Source of the DNA: Arthrobacter crusticola | Lineage (GTDB): Bacteria; Actinomycetota; Actinomycetes; Actinomycetales; Micrococcaceae | DNA: 64,000 nucleotides | Direction: 5' to 3' | Assembly (NCBI RefSeq): GCF_004357995.1 | Contig: NZ_SMTK01000004.1 | Span: 419,555-483,554, forward strand | Shown here: positions 31,962 to 40,559 of the stretch, piece after piece | How the letters are laid out: each line of letters starts with the position of its first letter | How positions within the stretch are numbered: position 1 is the stretch's first letter | Notes under the pieces: model-generated | The model's database searches: none | What the model was told of the DNA's origin: nothing | What the model saw: the letters and a program-made list of their open reading frames with translations, nothing else | Translations under genes and position numbers: made by a program

Positions 31962-32600
31962 ATGACCGAACAGCAGCCAGGCAGTTCCTCATCCGGCGTA
32001 CCCATCCCCGGGTCCGTACCCTCCCCCGGGAACCCGCCCGCCAACGCGCCCGCCGCGCCGCCGCCCGTGCCCGGTGTGGGGAAGTCCGACGCGGACACGC
32101 TGGGTTCGGGCCGGGCATCGCTCGCCGACCTCGTCGACCAGCCGGCCAAGGTCATGCGCATTGGGACGATGCTGAAGCAACTGCTTGAGGAGGTGCGCTC
32201 CGCACCGCTCGATGACGCCGGCCGCACCCGCCTCGCGGAAATTCACGAGCGTTCGGTCAAGGAACTCGAGGATGGCCTTGCCCCTGAGTTGGTGCAGGAA
32301 CTCCACCGCATCAACCTGCCCTTTGAGGAGAATTCCGTCCCCACGGACGCAGAGCTGCGGGTGGCCCAGGCGCAGCTCGTCGGCTGGCTCGAGGGGCTCT
32401 TCCACGGTATTCAGGCGGCCCTTGCGGCCCAGCAGATGGCCAACCAGCAGCTTGCCGCCAAGCTCCAGCTCCGCCAGCTTCCGCCCGGTACCGTGATCGC
32501 CCCCGGCGTCGTCGTCGGGGAGGACGGGGAGCCCGTGCGGGCCCCCGGCAAGCAGGCGCCGACGGACCCGGAACACCGCGGGCCCGGCCAGTACCTCTAG
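31962..32600 (+). CDS. bpa: Bacterial proteasome activator
   Basis: A 212-residue Bpa/PafE-type protein (DUF2587). It forms a ring that opens the 20S proteasome gate without ATP. Evidence: the conserved four-helix core from LADLVDQPAKVMRIGTMLKQ through QAQLVGWLEGLFHGIQ and AALAAQQMANQQLAAKL, and the proteasome-docking C-terminus GPGQYL, matching the GQYL motif of mycobacterial Bpa. The first ~45 residues are Pro/Ser-rich and disordered. It implies that the organism has a 20S proteasome; those genes are outside the window. The next gene starts six bases after the stop. Confidence 0.95.
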   Translation: MTEQQPGSSSSGVPIPGSVPSPGNPPANAPAAPPPVPGVGKSDADTLGSGRASLADLVDQPAKVMRIGTMLKQLLEEVRSAPLDDAGRTRLAEIHERSVKELEDGLAPELVQELHRINLPFEENSVPTDAELRVAQAQLVGWLEGLFHGIQAALAAQQMANQQLAAKLQLRQLPPGTVIAPGVVVGEDGEPVRAPGKQAPTDPEHRGPGQYL

Positions 32601-32606
32601 CGACCG

Positions 32607-33056
32607 ATGGGATTGTTTTCTGCGGCCCGGCAGGGCCGCAAGGATGACGCCGACCTGGGGAACGGAGTGTGGCGCCGCGCCCACGACCGGTTCCGCCGCG
32701 GCCTCGACCGGTACCACCAGATCCTTGAGGGGGTCGAGGACGACGACGTGTACAACGAACTGGTCGCCGTCGCCAACCAACTGGGGGAACTGCTCCCGCG
32801 GGTGCGCGCCGTCTGCGCCAGAGCCCAGGCGCAGTGGCCCAGCGAGGGCCTCGACATCCCCGGCGCCGTCATCTCGGTCCATCGGGCCCTGTCCCGCGCC
32901 GGCAACACCCTCGCCACGACGGCGGAGGCGGCGGCTATGACGCGCCTTGACGGGGAGCGGTGGGGCGTGGCCTCGGCCGGGCTCGATAACGTCCGGCGGC
33001 GGGCCGAACTTGTGGTTGAGGATGTGCTCGAAGCCGAACGCGAGCTTCCTGGCTAG
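32607..33056 (+). CDS. Hypothetical helical protein downstream of bpa
   Basis: A 149-residue soluble, mainly alpha-helical protein: MGLFSAARQGRKDDADLGNG, then GLDRYHQILEGVEDDDVYNE, and a long charged helix near the end (NVRRRAELVVEDVLEAEREL). It has no membrane helix or signal. It starts six bases after bpa, so it is cotranscribed and probably translationally coupled. I recall similar ORFs next to bpa in relatives but cannot name a function. A link to proteasome activation is an inference from position only. Confidence 0.75.
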   Translation: MGLFSAARQGRKDDADLGNGVWRRAHDRFRRGLDRYHQILEGVEDDDVYNELVAVANQLGELLPRVRAVCARAQAQWPSEGLDIPGAVISVHRALSRAGNTLATTAEAAAMTRLDGERWGVASAGLDNVRRRAELVVEDVLEAERELPG

Positions 33057-33130
33057 GGCACCTGCAGGTGCTAAGGGTGCTGAAGATTGACGTTGTGAAA
33101 TAGATGCCGGATGTGATTAGTTAAGTCCCT

Positions 33131-33970
33131 ATGACTACATCACCAGAACTGAAATTCAACGACGGACTCTCGATCCCCCAGCTCGGCTTTGGCGTGTGGC
33201 AGGTTGAAGACGACACGGCCGAGAAGGTGGTGGGCCAGGCATTCCAGGCCGGCTACCGCCATATCGACACCGCCAAGATCTACGGGAACGAGGCCGGGGT
33301 AGGACGCGCGATCGCGGCCTCGGGTATCCCCGCCGAGGATCTGTTCATCACGACCAAGCTCTGGAACTCCGACCAGGGTTACGAAAGCACCCTTGCGGCG
33401 TTCGATAAGTCAATGGAGAAGCTGGGTCTCGAGACCCTCGATCTGTACCTGATCCACTGGCTCCAGCCGAAGCAGGGCAAGTACCTCGACACCTGGAAGG
33501 CGCTCATCGAGCTGCAGAAGCAGGGGCGCGTCCGCAGCATCGGCGTCTCCAACTTCACCATCGAGGCGCTCCAGGAGATCATCGACGAGACCGGCGTTGT
33601 GCCTGTCATCAACCAGGTCGAGTCCCACCCCTACTTCAGCCAGCCCGAACTGCGGGCCTTCCACGCTGAGAAGGGCATCCTCCACGAGGCCTACTCGCCC
33701 CTCGGTTCCGGCAAGGGACTCCTCGAGGATCCGGTGCTCAAGGACATCGCCGCCAAGCGCGGCGCGACCCCGGGCCAGGTTGTGCTGGGATGGCACCTCG
33801 CCCTCGGCAATGTCGTGATCCCCAAGACGGTCACCGAGTCCCGCATCGAGGAGAACTGGGCAGCACTCGACGTGCAGCTCGCCGACGAGGATATCGAGGC
33901 CATCTCGGCGCTCGACAAGGGCGAGGCCGGCCGCATCGGCGCCGACCCCGCGACGGCGGATTTCGCCTGA
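33131..33970 (+). CDS. Aldo/keto reductase
   Basis: A 279-residue aldo/keto reductase (AKR5-like) with NADPH-dependent carbonyl reduction. Seen: the catalytic Asp-Tyr of RHIDTAKIYGNE (Asp and Tyr), Lys in FITTKLWNSD and His in LYLIHWLQP, all four catalytic residues, plus the SIGVSNFTIEAL signature and the cofactor run VVIPKTVTESRIEEN. It resembles 2,5-diketo-D-gluconate reductases, which are broad in substrate. It is cytosolic and monocistronic with a strong terminator after it. Confidence 0.95.
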   Translation: MTTSPELKFNDGLSIPQLGFGVWQVEDDTAEKVVGQAFQAGYRHIDTAKIYGNEAGVGRAIAASGIPAEDLFITTKLWNSDQGYESTLAAFDKSMEKLGLETLDLYLIHWLQPKQGKYLDTWKALIELQKQGRVRSIGVSNFTIEALQEIIDETGVVPVINQVESHPYFSQPELRAFHAEKGILHEAYSPLGSGKGLLEDPVLKDIAAKRGATPGQVVLGWHLALGNVVIPKTVTESRIEENWAALDVQLADEDIEAISALDKGEAGRIGADPATADFA

Positions 33971-34047
33971 TTCCCGCAAGGCGCCGCGCGTGGGCGGGGC
34001 CCGCGCGCAGCTCCGTCCGCTAAGCCGCAGGAAGGGACGCTGTCCCT

Positions 34048-34090
34048 CGCAGGAAGGCCACCCGGTCCGCCGGGTGGCCTTCCTGCGTTT
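34048..34090 (+). terminator. Terminator after aldo/keto reductase gene
   Basis: CGCAGGAAGGCCACCCGG-TCCG-CCGGGTGGCCTTCCTGCG is a perfect 18-bp stem followed by TTT. Confidence 0.9.
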
Positions 34091-34236
34091 GGAACCGTAG
34101 GGCGTCCGAGTGCCGTTTTGCTACCAGAGGTGATGCCGGTTTGCGAGCGGAAGGGGAGAGCGAATTTCGCGTTGCCCGCCTTCGGGAGCGGTCCTAACCT
34201 GACACCACCTGTAGTCCCCAACTATGGAGGTGCATG

Positions 34237-34479
34237 ATGGCTACTGGCGAAACCGGATTCGACGACGTTTCCTTCGACCTCATCTCGCTGCAGTATCACT
34301 CGCTCAAGGCCGGACACGACTATGGGCAGTACGTGCGCGATGCCCGGAATGCCGGACGGGAGGACATCGCCGGGTTCTTCGAGCAGGTCATGGCGCAGGA
34401 TTCCGAGCGTGCGAAGAAGTGCCATGAATTCCTCGGCGACCTGATGCACTCGGGTCAGGCCGGGCCTGCGATGAGCTGA
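34237..34479 (+). CDS. Small helical protein, possibly a half-ferritin-like hairpin (80 aa)
   Basis: An 80-residue acidic protein with two long amphipathic helices: SFDLISLQYHSLKAGHDYGQ and, after a short turn, EDIAGFFEQVMAQDSERAKKCHEFL. The spaced His, Glu and Tyr residues resemble half-ferritin/EncFtn or rubrerythrin helical hairpins, but the exact ExxH metal motif is not complete, so this is only a shape match. Two ATGs overlap (34234, 34237); GGAGG six bases before the second favours 34237. It stands alone, convergent with the AraC-type gene. Confidence 0.7.
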   Translation: MATGETGFDDVSFDLISLQYHSLKAGHDYGQYVRDARNAGREDIAGFFEQVMAQDSERAKKCHEFLGDLMHSGQAGPAMS

Positions 34480-34506
34480 GGCCCGCTCGCCCCGGCCGGG
34501 GCTGCG

Positions 34507-35322
34507 TCAGGTCCCGGCCGAGGCGAGCGCCGGCACGGCGAGGAGCACCGGCAGCTGCCATTCCTCGGCCGGCTCCAGTTCGATGCCGACATGGTGGTGC
34601 GGTGCGCCCCGCCCCACAAGGATCGGCCGCATCGTCCTGCCGTACACGCTGCGCACCGGTACCAACTGCCGCAGCGGCTCGGCCGCACCCGGCAGGGCCG
34701 AGGCGAGCACCCAGAACCGCCCCGGTGGGACGTTGACGAACGCGAAGGTATCGACGCCGTCGAGCAGCGAACTGGTTACGGGCCGGCCCTTCGCGGAGGG
34801 CGTGGTGAACAGCCCCACGTACAGGGCGGGGTTGGGCCCGACGGCATCCCTGGCCGCGCGGCTCAGGACGGCCACCCCGGAGATGGTTCCTCCGCTGGTA
34901 AGTCCGGTGGGCAGGTGGAGCGGACGCGGTGGATGGTCCGCGAGGATGTGGGGCAGCACCCGGAAGCGGCCGGGACTGTACCCGACGCCCTCGGCGAAAC
35001 GCCGGCTGAAGGTTCCCAGCGAGGTGAAGCCGACCTCGAAGCAGATGTCGCGTACCGGCTCTCCGCTGGTGAGCAGCAGGGTCTTGGCGCGTTCGAAGCG
35101 CAGGTGGGCCAGATAACGTCCGGGCGGCATTCCCACGACGGATTCGAAGAGGCGCACGAGGTGGGACGGGCTGTACCCGACGTGGTCGGCGACGTCGCCC
35201 AGGGAAATCGGGTCGGACGCCTTGGCGCTGAGGAACTGGGCGGCGCTCAGCGCCGCGCCGTCGATGGTGTTTCGAATCTTTTCCACATCAGCTCCCGCAG
35301 TCGATGATCCCTCCAACGCCAT
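34507..35322 (-). CDS. AraC-family regulator with N-terminal HTH and C-terminal beta-domain
   Basis: A 271-residue AraC-type activator with the two-HTH domain at the N-terminus (about residues 18-115): ISLGDVADHVGYSPSHLVRL, the recognition part PPGRYLAHLRFERAKTLL, and VGFTSLGTFSRRFAEGVGYS. The C-terminal ~120 residues (ALYVGLFTTPSAKGRPVTSS, FVNVPPGRFWVLASALPG) read like a small beta-sandwich similar to prealbumin-type/CnaB ligand domains, not the usual cupin. A TetR-like role is excluded by the AraC signature. Its target is unknown. Confidence 0.88.
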   Translation of the reverse strand: MALEGSSTAGADVEKIRNTIDGAALSAAQFLSAKASDPISLGDVADHVGYSPSHLVRLFESVVGMPPGRYLAHLRFERAKTLLLTSGEPVRDICFEVGFTSLGTFSRRFAEGVGYSPGRFRVLPHILADHPPRPLHLPTGLTSGGTISGVAVLSRAARDAVGPNPALYVGLFTTPSAKGRPVTSSLLDGVDTFAFVNVPPGRFWVLASALPGAAEPLRQLVPVRSVYGRTMRPILVGRGAPHHHVGIELEPAEEWQLPVLLAVPALASAGT

Positions 35323-35373
35323 TGGGCGTAAAGACGTTTCCCTGAGGGCGTGATCACAGGAGCGGATACAGAA

Positions 35374-35403
35374 AACCCCGCGGCTTCGTCGAAGCGCGGG
35401 GTT
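35374..35403 (-). terminator. Terminator after tRNA-Thr(CGU)
   Basis: AACCCCGCG and CGCGGGGTT pair, with an inner CTTCG/CGAAG stem, and the minus strand continues TTTTC. It is four bases past the tRNA 3' end. Confidence 0.85.
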
Positions 35404-35407
35404 CCGG

Positions 35408-35483
35408 TGGAGCCTCCTGCCAGAGTCGAACTGGCGACCTTCTCATTACGAGTGAGACGCTCTACCGACTGAGCTAAGGAGGC
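35408..35483 (-). tRNA. tRNA-Thr(CGT)
   Basis: The minus strand starts GCCTCCT and ends AGGAGGC-T-CCA, with encoded CCA. The anticodon arm TCTCA-CTCGTAA-TGAGA gives anticodon CGT, reading ACG threonine codons. The D arm (GCTC-AGTCGGTA-GAGC) and T arm (GCCAG-TTCGACT-CTGGC) are intact. Confidence 0.96.
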
Positions 35484-35590
35484 ACGCTTCATGAGCCGGA
35501 CCGATTGGTCCCTCAATCCACAAGAAGCAACTCTATAAGAGCCTGCGCCCGGTGGTCAAAAGCGCACCCACGTCCGACCGCGGTTGCCCT

Positions 35591-37162
35591 TCAGCAGCGG
35601 ACCCCGTCCTTAGGCACGGCGCCCTCAAGGAAGTAGTCATCCACGATGTCCAGGATGCAGTCGTTGGATCGGCCATAAGCGGTGTGCCCCTCGCCCTCCC
35701 AGGTCACGTGGACGGCCGACTCGAGCTGATCCGCCAAGGCCAGCGACCATTCGTAGGGTGTGGCGGGGTCCCCGGTAGTTCCGATCACCAAGAGCGGGTC
35801 GGCCCCCGGAGCGCTGGCGGGCGCCGGTTCGCGCACCGGGCCGTACTTCCACGGCTCGCAGGTCAGCCCTCCGTAGGCGAGAAGCTCACCGAAGGTCGGT
35901 GAGGCCGCCACCAGCTCCGCCTCGTCGCGGCGCAGCTGCTCGGGGTCCGTCACCATGGGGTAGTCGAGGCAGTTCACGGAGAGGAAGGCGTCGGTCGCAT
36001 TGGTGCTGTAGGTGCCGTCAGCCTCCCGCTCGAAGGACAGATCCGCAAGGTACATCATGTCGGTGTAGTCGCCCTCAAGGGCGGTGGTCACCGCGTCGGT
36101 GAGCGTCGGCCAGCTCGAGTCGTCGTACAGGGGAAGGATGAAGCCCTGGACGAAACTGCCGATGGTGACAAGGCGCCCGTCCTCGGCCGGCTTCGGCTCC
36201 TCCTGAACGGCGGTGAAGAGGTCCTGCACGGCGGCCACACCGGCGTCTACATCGCCCGGCAGCGGGCAGTCCTCCCGGGCTTGGCAGTCGGCGACATAGG
36301 CGCGCAGGGCCTTCTCGAAGGCTGCCGCCTGCGCAAGCGTCACCTGCTCATTGCTGAGGGCAGGGTTCAGGGCGCCGTCGAATACGAGGCGGCCGGAACG
36401 CTCGGGGAACAGCCCGGCATAGGCGGCGCCCAGCAGGGTGCCGTAGGAGAAGCCGAGGTAGTTGAGCTTGGGGTCCCCGACGAGGGCCCTGAGGATGTCC
36501 ATGTCCCGTGCGGCGCTGTCCGTGTCGACGAAGCCGAGCAGCTCACCGGTCCGCTCCGCGCACAGGTCGGCATACTCCCGGGCCTCGGCCCGCAGGAGCT
36601 CGAGCGCTTCCTCGTCGGGGGTGTCGGGCGGAATGAACTCCTCACGGGCGGCGTCCTGTTCCTTGTCGGTGCGGCACTCGACCGCCGTGGACCGGTTGAC
36701 CCCGCGCGGGTCGAACCCGAGGATGTCGTAGTCTGCACGGACCCGGTCGCTGGCCACCCGCTGCAGGGCATCCCGGACGATGTTGTACCCGGACCCACCC
36801 GGGCCGCCCGGATTGACCAGGATCGTCCCCTGCGGCTCGCCCTTCGTCGCGTCGGCGCGGATGGCCGCGATTTCGATGGTCGCCCGTCCCGGGTCGCTGT
36901 AGTCAAGGGGCACCTCGACCCGGGCGCAGGCGAAGTCGTCCTCGCACGGCTCCCACTCCACTTCCTGGCTGTAAAAGGGCTCAAGGCCGGCTGGGACGTC
37001 GCCGATGGCGTCCGGGTCCGCCGTCACGACTCCGGTGTCCGGGGCCTTGTCCGCCGACGGCCCGGGCAGCAGCGTGCAGCCCGAGAGCAGGAGGGCGGCG
37101 GCCGTGCCCGAGGCCACCCAGCGGTGCAGCCGGCGCAGGCCTGGCAGGGTCTTCGGGCTCAC
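35591..37162 (-). CDS. Lipoprotein alpha/beta hydrolase, tripeptidyl aminopeptidase-like
   Basis: A 523-residue secreted lipoprotein. The N-terminus has a signal peptide with lipobox (LLLSGC), so it is tethered outside the membrane. The fold is an alpha/beta hydrolase of the proline-aminopeptidase/SlpD-type TAP family: oxyanion VNPGGPGGSGYNI, nucleophile GFSYGTLLG, Asp in GTTGDPATPYEW and His in GEGHTAYGRSNDC, all seen. It probably removes N-terminal di- or tripeptides from exported proteins or food peptides. The start is GTG, overlapping the holB stop by four bases, so it is in one operon with holB and tmk. Confidence 0.92.
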   Translation of the reverse strand: MSPKTLPGLRRLHRWVASGTAAALLLSGCTLLPGPSADKAPDTGVVTADPDAIGDVPAGLEPFYSQEVEWEPCEDDFACARVEVPLDYSDPGRATIEIAAIRADATKGEPQGTILVNPGGPGGSGYNIVRDALQRVASDRVRADYDILGFDPRGVNRSTAVECRTDKEQDAAREEFIPPDTPDEEALELLRAEAREYADLCAERTGELLGFVDTDSAARDMDILRALVGDPKLNYLGFSYGTLLGAAYAGLFPERSGRLVFDGALNPALSNEQVTLAQAAAFEKALRAYVADCQAREDCPLPGDVDAGVAAVQDLFTAVQEEPKPAEDGRLVTIGSFVQGFILPLYDDSSWPTLTDAVTTALEGDYTDMMYLADLSFEREADGTYSTNATDAFLSVNCLDYPMVTDPEQLRRDEAELVAASPTFGELLAYGGLTCEPWKYGPVREPAPASAPGADPLLVIGTTGDPATPYEWSLALADQLESAVHVTWEGEGHTAYGRSNDCILDIVDDYFLEGAVPKDGVRC

Positions 37163-38319
37163 GAGGCGAGATCCTTCCGGGACAGGAGGCCGACGGTCAT
37201 CGCCTCGATCGCCAGCAGCGGCGAGACGTTCGTGCTGACGAGGCGTTCGCGCACCTCATTGATCGTGTCGATGCGCCGCAGGGTGTCCTCGGCCGATTCC
37301 CGTCGCGCGAAGGCTTCGAGCTCCGGGCGCAGCGGTTCATTGACGAGGTCGCGGCCGCTGGAGACCTGGAGCATCAGCACATCCCGGTAGAAGGAGATCA
37401 GGTCGGTCAGGGCGCGGTCGAAGTAGTCGTTTTTTGACCGCTTGGCCCGCCGCGTCTGGTCCTCTTCGAGGCGCTTGACCTGGCTGCGCATCGAGGGGGG
37501 AAGGGTTCCCGATTCCGGTGCGCCCAGGGCGGTGAGCAGTGCGGCCCGCTCGGAGGCGTCGCGCTGCTCGAAGGAGCTCTGCGCCTCCGCCTCGGCGAGT
37601 TTCACCAGGTCAGCTGCGGCCTGCATGGCTCCGGAGACCGAGCGCAGGGTCAGCGGCAGCCGCACAATCTGGTTGCGGCGCTCGCGGGCGCCGTCGTCGG
37701 TGGCCAACCGCTTGGCCACGCCGATGTGGCTCTGTGCGGCCCGTGCCGCCGCCTCGGCCGTGGCCGGATCGATCCCGTCGCGGTGCACCAGCAGGTCCGC
37801 GACGTCGCGCACGGGGGGCAGGCGCAAACTCACGCTGCGGCAGCGCGAGCGGATCGTCACCAGGACGTCCCCGGGGCTCGGTGCGCACAGCAGCCAGATG
37901 GTCCGCGGGGGCGGTTCCTCGATCGCCTTCAGCAGCACGTTGGTGCTGCGTTCCTGCATGCGGTCGGCATCCTCGACGATGATGACGCGCCACCGGCCGG
38001 TCGAGGGCTTGTCCTGGGCCTTGCGCACCAGTTCCCGCGCCTCGTCGATGGTGATGGTGACCTTCTCGGTCGTGACATTCGTGAGGTCGGCGTGCGAGCC
38101 GGCGAGCACGGTGCGGCAGGACTTGCAGGTGCCGCAACCGCGCTCCGTCACATCCCGGTCGCACAGCAGGGCTGCGGCGAATGCCCGCGCCGCGTTTGAA
38201 CGGCCGGAGCCGGGCGGGCCGGTGAACAGCCAGGCATGCGTGGGTGCGCCGGACCGGGAGGCCCGCTGCAGCTGCTCCACCACGGGTTCCTGCCCGCGCA
38301 GGTCGGTCCAGACGCTCAC
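37159..38319 (-). CDS. holB: DNA polymerase III subunit delta'
   Basis: A 386-residue clamp-loader subunit. The N-terminal AAA+ domain has LFTGPPGSGRS (Walker A with Arg in place of Lys, normal for delta'), a zinc-binding Cys cluster (CDRDVTERGCGTCKSC), the Walker B-like VIIVEDADRM and the sensor run LLKAIEEPPPRTIWLL. It works with gamma/tau and delta to load the beta clamp on DNA. Four-base overlaps link it to tmk upstream and to the lipoprotein peptidase downstream, so all three are translated together. It is cytosolic. Confidence 0.95.
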   Translation of the reverse strand: MSVWTDLRGQEPVVEQLQRASRSGAPTHAWLFTGPPGSGRSNAARAFAAALLCDRDVTERGCGTCKSCRTVLAGSHADLTNVTTEKVTITIDEARELVRKAQDKPSTGRWRVIIVEDADRMQERSTNVLLKAIEEPPPRTIWLLCAPSPGDVLVTIRSRCRSVSLRLPPVRDVADLLVHRDGIDPATAEAAARAAQSHIGVAKRLATDDGARERRNQIVRLPLTLRSVSGAMQAAADLVKLAEAEAQSSFEQRDASERAALLTALGAPESGTLPPSMRSQVKRLEEDQTRRAKRSKNDYFDRALTDLISFYRDVLMLQVSSGRDLVNEPLRPELEAFARRESAEDTLRRIDTINEVRERLVSTNVSPLLAIEAMTVGLLSRKDLAS

Positions 38320-38963
38320 GCGAGGCGCTCCCGGGCCGCGGCCAGCACGCGCTGGGCCAGGTCGCCGACGGGGGAGGCGGCGGGGAGCACCAGGTAGCGG
38401 GCCGGGTCGCGGTCGGCCGCCTCGAGGAAGGCGCCGCGGATCCGCGCGTGGAAGTCGTCGGGCTCGGACTCCATCCGGTCCTCGGGGGCATCGCCGGCGA
38501 CGCGCCGGTTGCGGCCCTCCTGCGGCTCCACGTCGAGCAGCACCGTGAGGTCGGGCCGGAGCCCTTGGACCGCCCAGAGATTCAGGTCCTCCACATCCCG
38601 GGCGCCCAGCCCGCGTCCGGCGCCCTGATACGCCACCGAGGAGTCGATGTATCGGTCGCAGACGACGACGTCACCGCGCCGCAGGGCGGGCAGGATCACC
38701 TGCTGCACGTGGGCCGCACGCGAGGCAGCGAATAGCAGCGCTTCGGTCCGGGCGTCGATCTCGCCCTGCCCGTGTTCGAGCACCAGGTCACGCAGCCTCT
38801 CGCCCACCGGCGTCCCGCCGGGCTCGCGGGTCCGCACCACGGGGACGCCCTCGGCCTCAAGCGCCCGGCACAGCGCGCCCACCTGCGTCGACTTGCCCGC
38901 GCCGTCGCCGCCCTCGAAAGCAATAAATAGCCCCGGCAGCGGATGCGGATTCGACAGAGTCAC
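38316..38963 (-). CDS. tmk: Thymidylate kinase
   Basis: A 215-residue dTMP kinase making dTDP for DNA synthesis. Seen: P-loop FEGGDGAGKST (16-26), the TREPGGTPVGERLR run, the DRY-type VVCDRYIDSSVAYQGAGR and the LID-region segment. It is full length. Its stop overlaps the holB start by four bases; tmk-holB is a conserved pair in many bacteria. The start codon is near the divergent PLP enzyme gene, leaving 82 bases for both promoters. Confidence 0.97.
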   Translation of the reverse strand: MTLSNPHPLPGLFIAFEGGDGAGKSTQVGALCRALEAEGVPVVRTREPGGTPVGERLRDLVLEHGQGEIDARTEALLFAASRAAHVQQVILPALRRGDVVVCDRYIDSSVAYQGAGRGLGARDVEDLNLWAVQGLRPDLTVLLDVEPQEGRNRRVAGDAPEDRMESEPDDFHARIRGAFLEAADRDPARYLVLPAASPVGDLAQRVLAAARERLA

Positions 38964-39045
38964 ACGCCCAGCCTACCGAGTGCCACCCCCACTTGCCGAC
39001 GCCGCCGGTGCGGCAGGGACAAACGCTCCGGGCTACCCTTTCCCC

Positions 39046-40212
39046 ATGGCTAATTCCGACCCCGACCTGGCTCCCGATACCGTCGTCGTCTCGGCAGGCC
39101 GGCCCGCCCGGGAGCACGATGCCCCGGCCAACCCGCCGCTGGTGCTGTCGACGACCTTTCACGAGACCCGGGCACCTGAGCCGGGCGACCGGATCTATGG
39201 ACGCATGTCCAACCCGAGCTGGGACCCCTTCGAGGAGGCACTGGGCCGACTCGAGGGCGCAGCCCTCCCGGCTCTGGTGTTCAGCTCCGGGCTCGGCGCC
39301 GCCGCAGCGGCGCTCTCCCTCGTGCCGGCCGGCGGCACCGTCATCATGCCGCGCCACGCCTACGCCGGCTCGGTCAGCCTGGCCACGGCCGAGGCGGCCG
39401 CCGGCAGGTTCACGCTGCGCACCGTCGACATCGCCGACACCGAGGCCGTACTGCGGGAGATCGACGCGCTGCCCGGCTCGCCGGCCGGCATGCTCTGGCT
39501 GGAAAGCCCCACCAACCCGATGCTCGAGGTGGCCGAGACCGCGCGTCTGGCCGGTGCGGCGCGGGCCGCAGGAGCGCTGGTCGTCACCGATAACACCTTC
39601 AACACCCCGCTGCTCTCCAGGCCCCTCGAAACCGGGGCCGACGTGGTGCTGCACTCGGTGACCAAGTACCTCTCGGGCCACTCCGACGTCGTCCTGGGGG
39701 CGCTCGCCACCTCCAATCCCGCCCTGCGCGAGCGGCTGCTGGCCCACCGGACCCTCCACGGCGCAGTTGCCGGTCCCTTCGAGGTGTGGCTGGCCCTGCG
39801 CGGGCTGCGCACCCTGGCGGTGCGGATGGAACGGGCGCAGGCCAACGCGGCCGAACTCGCCGCCCGGCTGACCGGCCACCCGGCGGTCGACCGTGTCCGT
39901 TTCCCCGGACTGCCGCAGGATCCCGGCCACGAACGGGCCAAGGCGCAGCTGAGCGGATTCGGGGCCATCGTCTGCATCGAGCCCGCCGGGGGACTCGAGG
40001 CGGCCGAGGCGCTGGTCGGGGCGGTGCGCCTGTGGCTGCCGGCGACCTCGCTCGGCGGCGTCGAATCCCTTATCGAACGGCGGCGCCGCCAGCCGGGCGA
40101 GCCGGCCACGGTTCCCGAGTCCCTCGTGCGGCTCTCGGTGGGCATCGAGAACGTCGAGGATCTGTGGGCAGACCTCGAAAACGCGCTCAAGGCATCCCAG
40201 CGGCTAAGCTAA
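39046..40212 (+). CDS. Trans-sulfuration family PLP enzyme (cystathionine gamma-synthase/lyase type)
   Basis: A 388-residue Cys/Met-metabolism PLP enzyme. The PLP lysine sits in SVTKYLSGHSDVVLG near residue 206, with the cofactor runs VFSSGLGAAAAALSLV and WLESPTNPMLEV and the DNTFNTPLL segment. It may be cystathionine gamma-synthase, gamma-lyase or methionine gamma-lyase; the sequence does not decide. TACCCT ends six bases before the ATG without a Shine-Dalgarno sequence, so it is likely leaderless. The next gene starts five bases later. It is divergent from tmk. Confidence 0.92.
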   Translation: MANSDPDLAPDTVVVSAGRPAREHDAPANPPLVLSTTFHETRAPEPGDRIYGRMSNPSWDPFEEALGRLEGAALPALVFSSGLGAAAAALSLVPAGGTVIMPRHAYAGSVSLATAEAAAGRFTLRTVDIADTEAVLREIDALPGSPAGMLWLESPTNPMLEVAETARLAGAARAAGALVVTDNTFNTPLLSRPLETGADVVLHSVTKYLSGHSDVVLGALATSNPALRERLLAHRTLHGAVAGPFEVWLALRGLRTLAVRMERAQANAAELAARLTGHPAVDRVRFPGLPQDPGHERAKAQLSGFGAIVCIEPAGGLEAAEALVGAVRLWLPATSLGGVESLIERRRRQPGEPATVPESLVRLSVGIENVEDLWADLENALKASQRLS

Positions 40213-40216
40213 CTCC

Positions 40217-40537
40217 GTGGGTATCATCCTGACTTTCGAGTTCTACCTGTACCTCGTTCTTGGCTATGTCGCGCTGGGTCTCGAGCTGTGGGCCTTTGCC
40301 GACTGCGTACGGCGCCCCGCGGCGTCCTTTGAAGCGACCCTCAAGCGCACCAAGGGCTTCTGGATGGCCATCACCGGCGGCGCCGTGGTCGTCGGAATTT
40401 TCAGCGCACTCAGCCCGGGATTCGGCTTGTTCAAGCTGGTCGCCGTCGTCGCCGCGTGCGTCTACCTCGCCGACGTGAAGCCGGCCGTCAGCGAGATCCG
40501 CGGCCGCGGCAACCAGGGCCCGTACGGCCCCTGGTAA
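40217..40537 (+). CDS. DUF2516 family membrane protein
   Basis: A 106-residue protein of the DUF2516 family, common in actinobacteria and without known function. It has two or three membrane helices (FYLYLVLGYVALGLELWAFA; GFWMAITGGAVVVGIFSAL; LFKLVAVVAACVYLADVKPA) and the conserved DCVRRPAASF after helix 1. TAAGCT ends six bases before the GTG start, inside the end of the upstream gene, so it may have its own leaderless transcript in addition to read-through. Confidence 0.9.
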   Translation: MGIILTFEFYLYLVLGYVALGLELWAFADCVRRPAASFEATLKRTKGFWMAITGGAVVVGIFSALSPGFGLFKLVAVVAACVYLADVKPAVSEIRGRGNQGPYGPW

Positions 40538-40559
40538 GGCCCCGGGAGGAAGACCTTCC

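Noticed and set aside
37159..38319. holB as a broken ATPase because Walker A has Arg instead of Lys
   Set aside because: Delta' subunits normally lack ATPase activity, and this substitution is usual for the family.
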